A stretch of DNA of 64,000 bases from Euphorbia lathyris (taxonomy: Eukaryota > Streptophyta > Magnoliopsida > Malpighiales > Euphorbiaceae), in assembly GCF_963576675.1 (NCBI RefSeq), contig NC_088919.1, positions 42,368,501 to 42,432,500 of the forward strand. The letters are read 5' to 3'. Shown here piece by piece: positions 44,822-56,389 of this stretch. Every line of letters starts with the position of its first letter. Position 1 is the first letter of the stretch. Under the pieces are notes generated by a model that saw only the letters and a list, made by a program, of their open reading frames with translations, made no database searches and had not been told where the DNA came from. Both the position numbers and the translations under genes were made by a program.

Positions 44822-45989
44822 ACAAGTGTTAAAGCCCAAGTCAAACAACTCAGTACAACTCGGCCCGCGTTTGTCAAAACGCTGTCGCTTTGGACAAAAC
44901 GCAACTCAGCAAGAGAAGGATCTAGAAGACCTTCGGGAACAACTTCAAGATGAAGCTGCTGAGTAGACTCGACAAACGTACAAGACAGCAGCTGGCTAAG
45001 GAAAACTTCCAGACAAAGTATTTCCTCTTTGGGTAAAGATCAGACGACACAGTATGCTGTCCAGTTGACTTTACCATAAAAGGAGAGACAGTCTGCTGAG
45101 CTGACCGAGGACAGAAGATACACAAATCTGATTGGCCGAGAGCTCTGAGCAAGTCAGGATGACAACGACAGGAAGCCGTTTCCCTCCAACGGTTATTTCG
45201 AAATTCGAAATGACCGATGCCCAAACGTCTCTATAAATAGTGCCATCAGAAGCTTCACTCTACACAGAACTTGATCAAGCCATTACGCTGACCAAATTTC
45301 TACACAAGTTCTGCAAGCAAGAAGCAAAGCAAATCTTACACTACAATTCATACATTTGTGTAAAAGTCTAGAGTGATTATTTCAATCGTCTAAAGTGTCT
45401 TAGCAAATCATTGTATAGGACAAAACACTTATCATTTCTAGAGATAGAAAGGAGAGGCTGAGTACTCGGTTATAGTACTCAGCAAGAGATTAGGATTGAG
45501 TAGAGGTATAGAGGAAGGTACTCTTGTTATACTCAGTTGCTAAGATTGTAAAAGGTTTGAGGCTCTACCTTTAAAGAGCTCAGTAGAGGATTCGAAATCT
45601 CGGAACGTGTTCCGGGGACAGGACGTAGGCTTAGAAGAAGCCGAACCTGGATAAATCTGCTGAGTGAAGTATTTCTTACCTTTAACTCCTTATATATATT
45701 GCTTGCTTAAAATAACTAAAAACTGACCTAGTAAAGAGGTCAAGTAGAGTTGTGCACGTTGAACATCTGAGCTCAGGAATAGACTCTAAGTGCTATCTCC
45801 TGACTCAAGCTAAGAAACTGACCAAGTCACCAGTTGACTAAGCCAGTATCTTGCTGTTTACTCAGCGCCGCTGTCAAAACTTTTTTCCTTAGAAAAAGAA
45901 GTCTGCCCTAATTGCAAAAAAGTTTGAATAGTTCCTAACCCCCCCCCCCCCCCTTGGAACTATACTTGCAACCTTACAAGGGACCAACA
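44822..45989 (+). repeat. Right part of the copia-type solo LTR
   Basis: It continues the LTR that starts at 3447. It contains a TATA box (TATAAATAG, 45232-45240), a GGACGTAGGC block (45622-45631), a C homopolymer before the end (about 45939-45954) and the terminal GGGACCAACA. The short ORFs here are not coding. Confidence 0.72.
45232..45240 (+). promoter_or_regulatory. TATA box of the copia-type LTR
   Basis: CTCTATAAATAGTGCC, about 570 bp into the reconstructed LTR order, reading rightward. Typical plant TATA context. Confidence 0.55.
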
Positions 45990-46040
45990 GAAGAAGCGGA
46001 TGAAGCGGAAGAAGAAGAAGCAGGAGCAGATCGATCGAAC

Positions 46041-46158
46041 AGAATTAAGGGTAATTTTGTCTAAAGTGGATGAAAGTGTCTAATTTGGTGAGATTGAAGC
46101 AAAGTGAGTTAGATATGTAAATGAATCTTTTTAGTTGGGCTAGATTTGTAATTAACCC
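46041..46158 (-). repeat. Right terminal inverted repeat of the MULE-like element
   Basis: Inverted partner of 2472-2588, ending TAATTAACCC, followed by the TSD copy TTATTATTG (46159-46167). Confidence 0.8.
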
Positions 46159-46167
46159 TTATTATTG

Positions 46168-47430
46168 TCCAATTGAACTCAATAACCTTAATTTTTTATC
46201 TAATTGTATTTAATAACCTCATATTCTTAACGAATTGCATTCAGTAATCTTTTATTCTTGCCCAGTTTGTCACAGACTAAATATATTCTAACCCGTAAAA
46301 AATTGCATTTAATAATCCAAAACTTCAATTGTTTCCGAACTTTAAAAAATTTCTAATTATTTCTATATTTGTTATTTTCTTTTGACACGTGATAAGCATT
46401 TTAACGAGAGTGTCTTTTTTTTTTTATCTAACAAATACTATTGAGAAATTGAAAAATATTGAACGCATTTGGGAAAAAAATAAAAGTGATTTAAAACTTT
46501 AAAAGTGGACTTTAACACTTTTAGGCAAAGTAGAGGCAACATATGTATTATTCCTTAAAAACGTTATAATCCATGGGTAGTTTTAAAATTTGAAAATATT
46601 GGAATCTGATTCAAACAAATGAGGCATACTTCTTTATGCATCTTGTTGTTAAAAGCGAAAACCAAAAACAAAATAAATTTGTATGTAAAATTATTTAAAT
46701 TTGTATGTATTATTGAAAATTTCCCTATTTAGTATTTTTTTCTTGTATTCAGAACTGATTTTATTCCAAATGGTTGATAATATATAGATTGTTTATAAAA
46801 AAAAAAAAATTATAACCATATATTTTGTTTCATTTAGCCGTTATTCATCAAATTAAGGTGCCTTCTATGGTTCCTTTGTTTTTGACAAAGTACCATTACT
46901 TGATGTGTTTTCACCATTGGATGATGGAACATAAGATTAATCCAAGAGTGAAAACATACAAAGTAAGCATAGCCTTTACCTCAAATTAATTAGTTGTTAA
47001 CATCTAATTCAGTTAAAATTATATTACTTATTTCATTTTTGTTTGAAATTATATTTTATACAATTTGAGTTAAGATTTTTACTGTTTCACTATATCTACA
47101 CTATATATTTCAAAAATTGCTTTTAAACTGTTAAAAATATAAATTTAATGATAAAATAAATAACACTTTGTTAATCAAATTTTATATCAATATATCAAAT
47201 AAAAGATGAAGTGATTGAGTGATTAAGGACTTTAAGTCGCTTAATCTAAGTAATCTCAGGTTCAGTTCTAATGTATGCAGAAAACTTTAATTGAGATATG
47301 ATCCACCTAAATGATGCTTCACGAACCTTGAACCGAGTAATCGAAAAATTAAAAAAAATGAAGTGATTTAATAAGAAGTTGATAACGTTTGAAGTGATTT
47401 AATAAGAAGTTGATAACGTTTTTTGCCTAA
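46168..47430. other. AT-rich non-coding DNA with a MITE and a short tandem duplication
   Basis: No gene is recognised. It contains the MITE at 46858-46975 and a perfect 31-bp tandem duplication at 47360-47390 / 47391-47421 (GAAGTGATTTAATAAGAAGT...). Confidence 0.6.
46858..46975 (+). mobile_element. Small hairpin MITE, copy 1
   Basis: It starts GGTGCCTTCTATGGTTCC and ends with an inverted AAAGTAAGCATAG, with an internal TTTTCACCATTGGAT and inverted repeat partner. A second copy in the opposite orientation lies at 59762-59904. Copy 1 has internal deletions, so its hairpin is poorer. Confidence 0.65.
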
Positions 47431-47752
47431 TTTATACTATATATAATAGCGGAAGCAGAAAGAAATAAGGAGAAGTATTTTAGAGGCATTTTTTTATGAG
47501 TTGTCAATGTAGTAAAAAATCAAGATTAAAAAAATTTAATTAATAAAAAATAACAGATTTATATTTATAATAAATTAAACAATTATTAGCCCATTAATTA
47601 AAATAATAAAAGAAAGTAAGAGTTACGGGAAGATGAAAAAACACAAAGCAAATGAAATCCAAAAGTGTCAAATAAACTTTTATATAAAGCATGATAGATA
47701 GTATTTCGTCATTATATTCATTGGTCATGATAGATAATATTATATTTCTGAA

Positions 47753-48235
47753 GGTAATTATTCGATTTTTTTCATATGTTGTAGTTATTTTGTTCTCAAT
47801 TGTGTGTTGTTGTTTTATTTTTGTTAAACAATAGTTGTTATAGTTTTATCTTTCAAATCCATTTCTACCGATACTCATGTTCTATACCTCTCCATATCTT
47901 ATCCATGTTTTTCTTTTTTATTTATCTTTTTTTTCAAACTGATATCTTCAAACTGATATCTTCAATTGAAGAAAGTCGATAGAAATAGAAGATGTATGGA
48001 CAACTAAAATCAGGAAACACAAAAGTGTCAAAAATTACAAGAAATTCTTACGTTTCTCAAGGTAAATATTTGAATTTTTTCATATGTTGATTGTTTTATT
48101 TTTATTAAACAATAGTTGTTATAGTTTGACTTTCAGAGATGGAATTCCATTTTTGTCGTTACTCAGGTTCCATACCTCTCGCTACCTTATCCATGTTTTC
48201 TTTTTTATTTGTTTTTTTTTTCAAAATGACTAAAA
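47753..48235 (+). repeat. Direct duplication inside the Helitron
   Basis: The segment 47753-47945 (TTTTTTCATATGTTG, AAACAATAGTTGTTATAGTT, CATACCTCTC, TTATCCATGTTTT) recurs at 48060-48232 in the same order with about 85% identity by eye, offset by about 300 bp. Confidence 0.75.
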
Positions 48236-49652
48236 TAAAGATTTTGTATATTTGCATTCTTTTTTAGTATATATTGCCATGTGTTATCGTGTCGATTGTT
48301 AACTCTAACTAAATTTAGATTTTCGGCTGTATATGAACTTAATTTTTAGCTTTAATTGAAGTTAGATTAATTTTTGTAATTCAAAACCTGTTGAAATCCA
48401 CTTATTTTTTTAGTTTGAGTTTATCTAACTGATATGGATCGTATTTTTTTTTATTATTTTTATGTATTTTGGTACAAATAAATATAAAGTTTCACAGAAT
48501 AGTTGAAGTTTGAGACATATTGAATAAAATATTAAAAAGGTATTGAAATATTATACTTACAATGAAATTTATTTCAATTATCATTATTATTATTATTATT
48601 ATTATTATCAAGAAGTTATTTTTTTCCAGTTCTCTAGACAAAGAGATTGCAAGCGTCTAATGCACTTGATAAGATGTTTATTCTTGAAAAAAATTATGCT
48701 AGATACGAATTAAAAATGAAGGTAAATAAAAATAAATTTTGATGCTCAAAATCCTAAAAATGTATATTAATTATGGGATATTGAGATAATTGATTTTGCA
48801 ATATTAGCTTATGTAGTTTCTAACTATTATATTATGGTTTGTACAAAATTGTTAGTGTTTCAAGAGTTTTTAACATATGAAAATGAAACATGGTCATAGG
48901 ACAAGCTGTTGGAAAATATTAATTAAAAAAATATTATTATTTGAATCTCTTCAAATTCTCAAATATTGAGCATAATGATTCTAATTAATAGAATTAATTT
49001 CACATATTAATTATAAAACGATTTTTTTTGTACTGAGTAGACTTAATACTTCATTAAGAAAAAAAATAAAATTTTTAATTAATGGGCAAAAAGTATTTCT
49101 ACTCTCCTCTTTATATGCTTATATCTTGACATTCTCTCTTATTTTCGAAAAAAAAAACGAGAGGAAGATAGTTCTCTCATAATTATCTTTTTTGTCCATT
49201 CATTTTTTTATTCTATTCTTTTATTTGTTTTTCTTGCCTACAAAATTCAAGAATATATAATTATTAGAAAATATTAGTGAAATCAAATAAGTGATATCTG
49301 CGAGCGTGACTGATATTCTATATAGTGAAAAAATGAAGAACAAATTGATTGAATGTCTTAATAAGATATTATGAGATGAAAATATGAGAAATCATCACCT
49401 TAAGTTGATTCAATTGGATATATTGGGTTATTGTAGCAGAATGAATAATTGAATTCGAATACTTGGTGATAATGAAATTCCATCAAACAAGATGATTATC
49501 ATCAAGATAAATTTGTGACTAATTCTTATGAATTTTATTTTTTATAGGTAACATATTGAATTGATAATATTTCCTCATATGCAACACTAGAAAAGTATTG
49601 ATTGTAATAGTTTATAGCATAATATATTGATGTTGCTTCAACTTTAACGTAG

Positions 49653-49795
49653 ATTGTAATCCTTTTGTATCGTAAATATAATATTTAATTTTAATTATAG
49701 TTTAATTTAATTTTTGTTTAACTTATATTGTAATTTTTTTGTATCATAAATATAATATTTAATTTTAATTGTAGTTTAATTCAATTTTTTGGTTT
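49653..49795 (+). repeat. 74-bp tandem duplication
   Basis: ATTGTAATCCTTTTGTATCG and following bases to TAGTTTAATTTAATTTTTG recur from 49727 with a few substitutions. Confidence 0.7.
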
Positions 49796-50267
49796 TTCAT
49801 TATTCTAATATATTTCTTCATTAATCCCCTATTTTATTATTATTGTTTCAGAAAATTCCAAAATATGAAAATGTATTAAAATTACTAAAAAGTACAAATC
49901 AATGAATTTTATAAAAATAAATAAATCATTTACCTTTAATTAAAATTCTATAAAAAATTAATCAATTATTTTCAAAATTAATTTAATTTGAATTATCAAT
50001 AAAAAATATATATTAATTTCAAATATACATAATATAAAAAAATTCATAGCATGATATAAAATTACTTAAAAGTAAATATATCAATTTATTTGTTTATCTA
50101 AATTATCTAAAAGTTTTGTATCCCATGCATCGCACGGGTTTTCGACTAGTTATTATTAGAATGGATGTTTCGATTTGATCCTATAATACCAATTTGAAGA
50201 GATAATTTGATTTTTTTTTTTTGAACTGATAATTTGATATTTAATTTATTGTTAATCTAAACCAGAC

Positions 50268-50822
50268 TAGGGATGGCAACGGGTAGGGTACCCACGGATA
50301 GTGTCAATCCCAAACCCTTACCCGTTTATTTTTTAATTACCCGTACCCGTCCCATTACCCTAACGGGTATATTTTTGCATCCCATACCCTTCTCATTTAA
50401 TTCGCGGGTACCCACGGGTACCCTTACCCGTTAAGAATCAATAAATAAAATAAAAAATATTACAAATTTAACAAAGTATCAATTTAATAAATCGTTTGTC
50501 TAAAAATTGAACAAATTGAACCTTAATCAATAAGAATAAGTATCTGAATAGTATCACTCAATGGTTGAAAAACAAAAGGTTGGGGTTTAAAAACTCAAAT
50601 ATTACATCTAAAAAACAATAATTTTTTTAATATATAAAAGAATTATGACGGGTAACGGGTACCGGGTACCCTGGAGGTATTCCCATACCCGTCCCATTAC
50701 CCTAACGAGTAATTATTTTGATCCCAAACCCTTCCCATACCTTTTTATACAGGGTACGGGTAGTCTCATTAGGGTCGGATAGTGCCGGGTACCCGCGGTT
50801 ACACTACCCGTTGCCATCCCTA
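50268..50822. mobile_element. Non-autonomous hAT-type element
   Basis: The termini are inverted TAGGGATGGCAACGGGTAG at both ends, flanked by an exact 8-bp duplication AACCAGAC (50260-50267 and 50823-50830). An 8-bp TSD and this TIR fit the hAT superfamily. Inside are many copies of GGGTACCC and TACCCGT in both orientations. No transposase ORF. Confidence 0.88.
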
Positions 50823-50830
50823 AACCAGAC

Positions 50831-51470
50831 GGTTGTTTAAAAAAAAAAAAAAAAAAACCAGACAAGTTCTTTCCTTTTTCACCGTCTTCTTCACTACTAC
50901 TCTGTCTTTTTCTGGTATATTTGGCAATATATAATTATTTTATTTAAGTAATTATTGTTATTTTCTTTTGCGAGTGATTACAATGCTTAATAATGACTAA
51001 TTATTTTCATAAAAAATATAATTACTACTTATTAGTTTGACCTTACCAGTATTTGATAAATTTTGGACTTTTTTTGGGGTCTACTTAAGTTAATTTTTCT
51101 TCATTAGAATGATACAATTTCTATAAATCAGAGTAGGTTTATTTGAACTTTGATAGAATGAGTATAAAAGAGTCTATATGTGTTGAGGATGAACTTCAGT
51201 GGAAACTCCGATATTAAATTCGATAAAGAGAATACAAAGATAAAATAAAGAATTGTGAATTTCCACCTTGTGAGGAAATTACGCTTTTTATATGCCTTCT
51301 CAAGTCCGATTGTAACACGCTCGTAAAAATAAGAAATAAAAGGTTTTTGATTGGGGCAGGTTACAAGGGAAAGAGTTAATAGGGCATATACTTCTCAAAA
51401 GTAGGATTATCCTTTACATTTACATTCTTTACATTATGTTTAGTAAAATGTATAGTAAGTAGGTTCTTAT
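50831..51470. other. AT-rich non-coding DNA
   Basis: A poly-A run follows the hAT element. Nothing further is recognised. Confidence 0.5.
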
Positions 51471-51473
51471 AAG

Positions 51474-51550
51474 GGGAGCATAGCTCAATTGGTACATCTC
51501 TAGTTTCAGAGGTGAAAGATTGTGAATTCGAATTCATTCTACTCCAAAAT
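51474..51550 (+). mobile_element. tRNA-like SINE head or tRNA pseudogene
   Basis: GGGGAGCATAGCTCAATTGG has a good A box and GTGAATTCGAATTCATT a B box, at tRNA spacing. The acceptor and anticodon stems do not pair properly (GGAGCAT against CTACTCC), so it is not a functional tRNA gene. The sequence after it (GGGAGACGGTTTGAGTGGC) could be a SINE body. I found no flanking duplication. Confidence 0.45.
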
Positions 51551-51619
51551 ATATATATAAAAACCTTGTGGGAGACGGTTTGAGTGGCAACATGGACTAC
51601 ACATGTAAAAATAGCCTTT

Positions 51620-52310
51620 TAAATAACTCATTATATATCAAAAGTTCCTTCCCGAGACCATATTGATAATCATTTTTGTGAAGCAACATGCCTTTAATGG
51701 TAACGACCATTGATGAAACAATCCGTTTTTGGAAAAGTCCTTTTGCATTTTGTTGAATTTGAATTTTGACAACGCTTCACATTTCCCTTTTTTTTCTTAT
51801 AAAAAGAGGTTTCTTACTTGTTCGTCATTTTTCACTTCCTTTGCTTCTGCTAAATTTTTTTCTTTCTCATGTAAACTTTATCCTTTACTTGGAGAGCATT
51901 AACAATGAAAATTTTCTTTCACTTTGGCGAGGTCAGTTCTTCTTTGCTTGGGTTTCATTTTATTTTGTTCTATCATATTTTCTTTTGCTTTTCTTGTGAG
52001 TTTTTTTTACGTCATGTCTGTAAAACCCCTAGAAATGAGGGAGAATGACTACTCTAGTACTCGTAAATGTCACCATAAAAAATATGTATGTTGAGGCCAA
52101 TAATTTTTCTGTATTCCAGGACGTTGTGTGGAATACGGATGCTGAAGGCACTGGTGATGAAAATGTTGATGTTGAGGAGAGTATTGATATTGGTGGGATG
52201 ACGACGAAGGCTTGTCCATGGAGAATCATATGATACGCCCTGGAGTAGTAGGTCATCGGAAATCATATCCATATACCCTATAAGAAAATGGGTTATAGTG
52301 AAACGAAGCC
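51620..52310. other. Non-coding DNA, no gene supported
   Basis: A leucine/phenylalanine-rich ORF at 51766-51999 and a short ORF at 52045-52233 have no recognisable domain. The latter is rich in Asp/Glu and lies just before the copia fragment, but nothing links them. Confidence 0.45.
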
Positions 52311-52317
52311 ACATATT

Positions 52318-52560
52318 TCTAGCTAATATAGCTAGAGCTTTACTTTTTCAAGCACATTTCACTAATGATTTTGTGGGGGAAGCAATATTATATGCAACAC
52401 ATTTGATCAACCTTCCTACAAAAAATTTGCTATGGAAGAGTCCACAAACACATTTTTTTTTTTGAAGAATTGAAACTATAGTAAGCTAAAAAATTTTGGG
52501 TGTTTATGTTATGCAACAAATCTCATCTCACACAAGAATAATAAAAGAATAAGTTTATTG
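52318..52560 (+). pseudogene. Ty1/copia integrase C-terminal fragment
   Basis: Plus-strand translation gives ANIARALLFQAHFTNDF, VGEAILYATHLINLPTKNLL, then (after a T-tract frameshift) FEELNYSKLKNFGCLCYATN. This matches the copia integrase block VARALLFQ.....FWGE...TA.YLIN..P and L.VFGC.CYA. Only this piece is present. Confidence 0.8.
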
Positions 52561-52739
52561 ATAGAGCATCCAAGCAGGGCCGACTCTGAGCATAGGCTAG
52601 AAGTGCATTATCACACCTCAAGAACTTAACATTCTTATTGAAGTGATTTTGAGCATAATTCTAATGAACGTATGTATGGTAGAGAATGCATCAGATTTAG
52701 ATGGAAGAAAATAGACCAAGTGAACCTTGTGCATTCATC

Positions 52740-53130
52740 AACTATGAAATGGTTCTGTAGCATGTGATTCACTTAATGAAAATGGGAATTTGATGAATTT
52801 CGACATAGGGTAGGTAAGACAAATATTGTTGTGATACTTGACATAGAGTTTGACACAAGAGATATGTTGCAATTCTATGATAGTGGCATAACCCAATCTA
52901 TGATGCCATAAGGTCAATGTGTCTAATGCATTAGAAGAAATTCCAGTTTATGGAGACAAAAGACAGGTTTATCAGCAGATAGCCATTCTGCATGAACCTA
53001 TTCTATCAGATGATCGATGAGATAACAGAGACCATTTATGTATCTGCCTAAGCCAATGATACTTTTTTATTTTCTATCAATGATGCAACAGTGATAAGGA
53101 AGAAAGGATATCTGAAAATCAAGGTCAGAA
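52740..53130 (-). pseudogene. Ty1/copia GAG-pre-integrase fragment
   Basis: The minus-strand translation has LWHHRLGYATIIELQHI, the copia pre-integrase motif LWH.RLGH, followed by KLYVKYHNN.CLTYPMSKF. KSIIGLGRYINGLCYLI lies upstream. Stops and frame changes interrupt it. It lies in the opposite orientation to the fragment at 52318-52560, so the two come from different insertions or from a rearrangement. Confidence 0.75.
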
Positions 53131-53187
53131 ATGAGTTTTTGAACAGACAATAAACTGTGAGTAAAATGAGGGGCACACAGAACATTT

Positions 53188-53770
53188 TTACCCGTCACAT
53201 GTCCTTACACTCAGTTGAGATTCAGCTTTCAAAGCAAGGTTTCTAGTGTCTTGGACCCGAATTACCATTTGTGTTCCGATTCTATCTTGTATGTTGTATC
53301 TTAGCCCTCCAAGATATATTGAAGTCTTTTGGTTTTCGATTTCCGACAAATTAGCCATTGCCGAAAGCCGCAAGAACTCCGAAGTATATTCATGTATGTT
53401 CCTTGCACCTTGTGAGCAATTCATGTATGAAGTATATTCATGTATTGCTCATAATCGAGTGGCAAGAACTGTTCCCTCAACATCGACTTCATCCACAAAC
53501 AAGGCCTTATCGGTTCCCTTCATCCTCTTATTCTCCCTTCCTTCATATGATCCCACCAAACTGGGGCTCTACCCTTTAACCGATATACCAACAACCAAAC
53601 CTTCCTATCCTATGGTATTCCCGCATAATCAATGAACATCTCTACTTCCAATAGCCAATCAAGGAACCCATATATGTCAAGCTCACCCCCAAATGAAGGT
53701 AAGTCAATTTTCAGTTTGAAGCATCATCTCTAAAATTCCCCCCCATATCCACCTCTAGCATACTGATGCG
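53188..53770 (-). pseudogene. Ty3/gypsy gag fragment
   Basis: The minus strand gives ELDIYGFLDWLLEVEMFIDY, KVWLLVYRLKGRAPVWWDHM, and then, in the open frame 53188-53424, CSQGARNIHEYTSEFLRLSA, NQKTSIYLGGLRYNIQDRIG and LALKAESQL. This is the standard gypsy gag order (FLDW..EVE, A..L.G.A..WW, EY...F..L, RY..GLR..I). Stop codons occur in the first half. It is a family different from E1/E2. Confidence 0.82.
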
Positions 53771-53801
53771 CCTCTAGTAGAAGGCTCACTAAAGAATAAG
53801 T

Positions 53802-55790
53802 TGTCACACCCGATCCAAAACGGTATCGGGCATGAAAGGAAAATAGGATAACGAACTTCGGACAGTCTGAAAGCCGAACCGATTTTCTATTTGTTAAAAA
53901 TTTATTTGGACTACCTAAAATTTTATTAATTATTTGGCTTGAACTTGATAATTCTATCAAGCTTCCTACGTATCCCGAATGTCTTTTGATCTTTAAATCG
54001 GGAATCAAAACCACGTAGTTCTACTTATTTTAGGTAGTTCTCTTTAACTCGTTTTAACTTATTCACACGTTGAATGACACACTAATACTTTAATTGTATA
54101 TTTCACGTTGTTATAATCTTTATATATGTAAATCATTTTATTCAAACTAGCTCATGAACAAATAACCGGTTTATCAAATCAACTCGTAATTAAATAAAGC
54201 AGTTTTACAAATCATCTCGTAATCAAATAAACGTTTTATCAAACCAAATCGTAATCAAATAAACGTTACCAAATCGTAATCAAATAAACATTTTTTATCA
54301 AAACAACTCATAGTCAAATAAATTGCTCTAACAAACCAATTTGTAAACCAACTCGTAATCAAACAAACGCTAAACATTATATTTATAATCACCAAGCATT
54401 GAAAACGTAATACAAAATTTACGTGTCCATCCTCAAATTCCACCTGTGTAGCTTATCGTAACATCAATCATATCAATAATCGAGATATCTCATTCATATC
54501 TCGCCTTGCCTAACGTTAGGACTACCAGCCGTGCACTCTGGCCATACCGCCCTTAGGTATGGTCTTACAACTTACAAATCCTACCCCGGGCAATCCTAGA
54601 TGGACAAAACCATTTGATCTTTCTTTCAAAATATCATAACATAAAAATCATATTTGGACTTTAATCCAAATCACACAAATAATAACAATAATCGCAACAG
54701 ATTTCTCAATCCAAAAATAATTCGCATCAAACCATCAAAATTCATCAAAATTCATTTCCTCGGCCAAATTTCCAAAATACCACGATAATAAATAATTATT
54801 CTTCAAATAATCAAAATCAAAAGTATATAAATATTTTAAAACAATATATCTTAAACAATTTACTAAAACGTATTCAAAGTCACTTAAATAATTTAAAACT
54901 ACTTAAATAATTTAAAACTGAAATTTATTTTTATCTGTCACCGTATTTTAGACCGAATATATCGTTAGACTCATTATATTATCATAAGTATATTTGTACT
55001 AATTTTATATTCAAATTTTTGTACCAATTTTATATTCGACTTTATACCGACTCTACTTGGTAAATATCAATACCGACTCTAATTGACAAATATCGGTATT
55101 AATCCTTCTATTTATGGCTTATTTTAATTCGACAAACTAAAGTCACGTAATTATAATTAACTTAAAACTAAATTTTAAATCAAAAACTTTATCAACTATT
55201 ATTGTTTGTTATCGAAATTGTAACGTATAACACTAAACCGATATAATCAATTCCCACCGAAGGTTCAGTTAGACTCGTGACACTGTTAAGAGTTTGTTAA
55301 TACCGAATTTCACATCTAAAGGACAACAAGTATAAAATTTATATTAATAATTGATAGACGCTAAATCATTAATCGAAAATCTATAAATTTGACGAAACTA
55401 TCAAAACTAGACTTAATCAAAATCATGCTTATAATATTTTAAAAATAATTTAGATATAAAATATAATTACCGGAATATCATCATCGGTCACCGAAAATCA
55501 ATCGATATGAACCGTTGATAGGAGATCCGAAGTATCGTCGTCGTCGGAAATTAATCATGTGATTAACAACTGATTCAAAACGTAGATCATCGTCGGTCAC
55601 CGAAAGTTAATCGGTGTGACCCAAACGTCTTTCCATCTTTATATATATTCTATCCCCTTCTTCTTCTTTTTTTTTTTTTTAAATTGTATCTATACCATTG
55701 TATATGGAACTCAAATGAGTGACATATATTGCCATGTGTAGTTTAGATAATTAAGATCTTGACATGTAGTATTTACGTGTCATACTAACA
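53802..55790 (-). repeat. Probable LTR of the gypsy fragment
   Basis: The plus-strand left end TGTCACACCCGATCC gives an LTR ending ...GGTGTGACA on the minus strand, next to the gag fragment. A TATATATAAAG box is present on the minus strand near 55636-55650. The right boundary (CTAACA at about 55790, reading TGTTAG on minus) is a guess. No clear primer-binding site is seen between this LTR and gag, and no TSD can be tested. Confidence 0.45.
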
Positions 55791-55998
55791 TGTTTTTTTT
55801 TATTATTAATTATTATTTATTTATTTATATATTGACAACATTTATTTATTTATTTTTAAATAATTCTTATCATCATAAAATAATCAACACTATCAATCTA
55901 TCAATTTAATCATAATTTGAGAGTAACAATGGGATATAAGTCATATATATTATTATATATCTATTTTATATAAACAAGTAAATATTTAGTAATAATTT

Positions 55999-56134
55999 TT
56001 TTTTTTTAAATTTGTGTAATGCGCTTACATTAAAAGAAGAAAGAAAAATTTCCACCAGATCCGGATGTGATTCGAACCCATGACCTTCCAAGGCATAGGT
56101 AAACTCTCAATCACTAGGCTAAGAGTTTCACCAC
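55999..56134 (-). mobile_element. tRNA-derived SINE with 19-bp target-site duplication
   Basis: On the minus strand: GTGAAACTCTTAGCCTAGTG with an A box (TTAGCCTAGTGATTGAG), then a B box (GGGTTCGAATC), and a short body ending in poly-A (plus-strand T run after 55998). The 19-bp direct repeats AAATATTTAGTAATAATTT at 55980-55998 and 56135-56153 match exactly. Length about 136 bp. Confidence 0.88.
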
Positions 56135-56389
56135 AAATATTTAGTAATAATTTAATCATACTATAATAGGAAATTTTAAATATACTTTTATCATAGATAA
56201 ACCGTATATAAACCTTTAACAAAATCGAAAACAATATCAATTAAAGTCCTTTTTATTTATAAAATCTTTTAAACTAATCCAAAACTTTTAATTTATTTCT
56301 AAAAATATTAAATTAAATCCAATAATGTATTTAAAACTGTAATTAATTCATACTCCAAAATCTATATCGAAAACTTTTAGACACGGACC

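Larger units (their letters stand above)
3447..45989 (+). mobile_element. Ty1/copia-type solo LTR, split by the gypsy nest
   Basis: The LTR starts TGTTGAAACACC at 3447 and ends GGGACCAACA at 45989, flanked on both sides by GAAGA (3442-3446 and 45990-45994). Its two halves are 3447-3610 and 44822-45989, about 1.33 kb in total. No internal copia sequence is present, so it is a solo LTR, presumably left by LTR-LTR recombination. A C-rich stretch just before the 3' end and a GGACGTAGGC block are reminiscent of SIRE/Angela-type copia LTRs; that assignment rests on resemblance only. The TSD lies in low-complexity GAA sequence, so alone it is weak evidence, but the TG...CA ends fit. Confidence 0.75.
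2472..46158. mobile_element. MULE-like DNA transposon, outermost layer of the nest
   Basis: Long terminal inverted repeats start GGG(C/T)TAATTA at 2472 and end in the complementary TAATTAACCC at 46158. They are flanked by 9-bp direct repeats, TTATTGTTG (2463-2471) and TTATTATTG (46159-46167), with one mismatch. A 9-bp target duplication and TIRs over 100 bp are typical of Mutator-like elements. Without the nested retroelements the element is only about 1.1 kb. It encodes no transposase, so it is non-autonomous. Its interior holds a degenerate TGTCGCA repeat and a (GAA)n tract. Confidence 0.75.
47431..50149 (+). mobile_element. Probable non-autonomous Helitron
   Basis: The 3' end has the Helitron signature: a near-palindrome CCCATGCATCGCACGGG (50122-50138), then TTTTCGA and the terminal CTAG (50146-50149) followed by host T. 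The 5' end TTTATACTATATATAATAG at 47431 resembles the usual TC-TATACTATATATAA start, with the first TC changed to TT, and is preceded by A as expected. No Rep/helicase ORF is present, so it could not move on its own. The 5' end is the less certain boundary. Confidence 0.6.

Noticed and set aside
51474..51550. Functional tRNA gene
   Set aside because: A and B boxes are present but the acceptor and anticodon stems do not pair. Kept only as a tRNA-like or SINE remnant.
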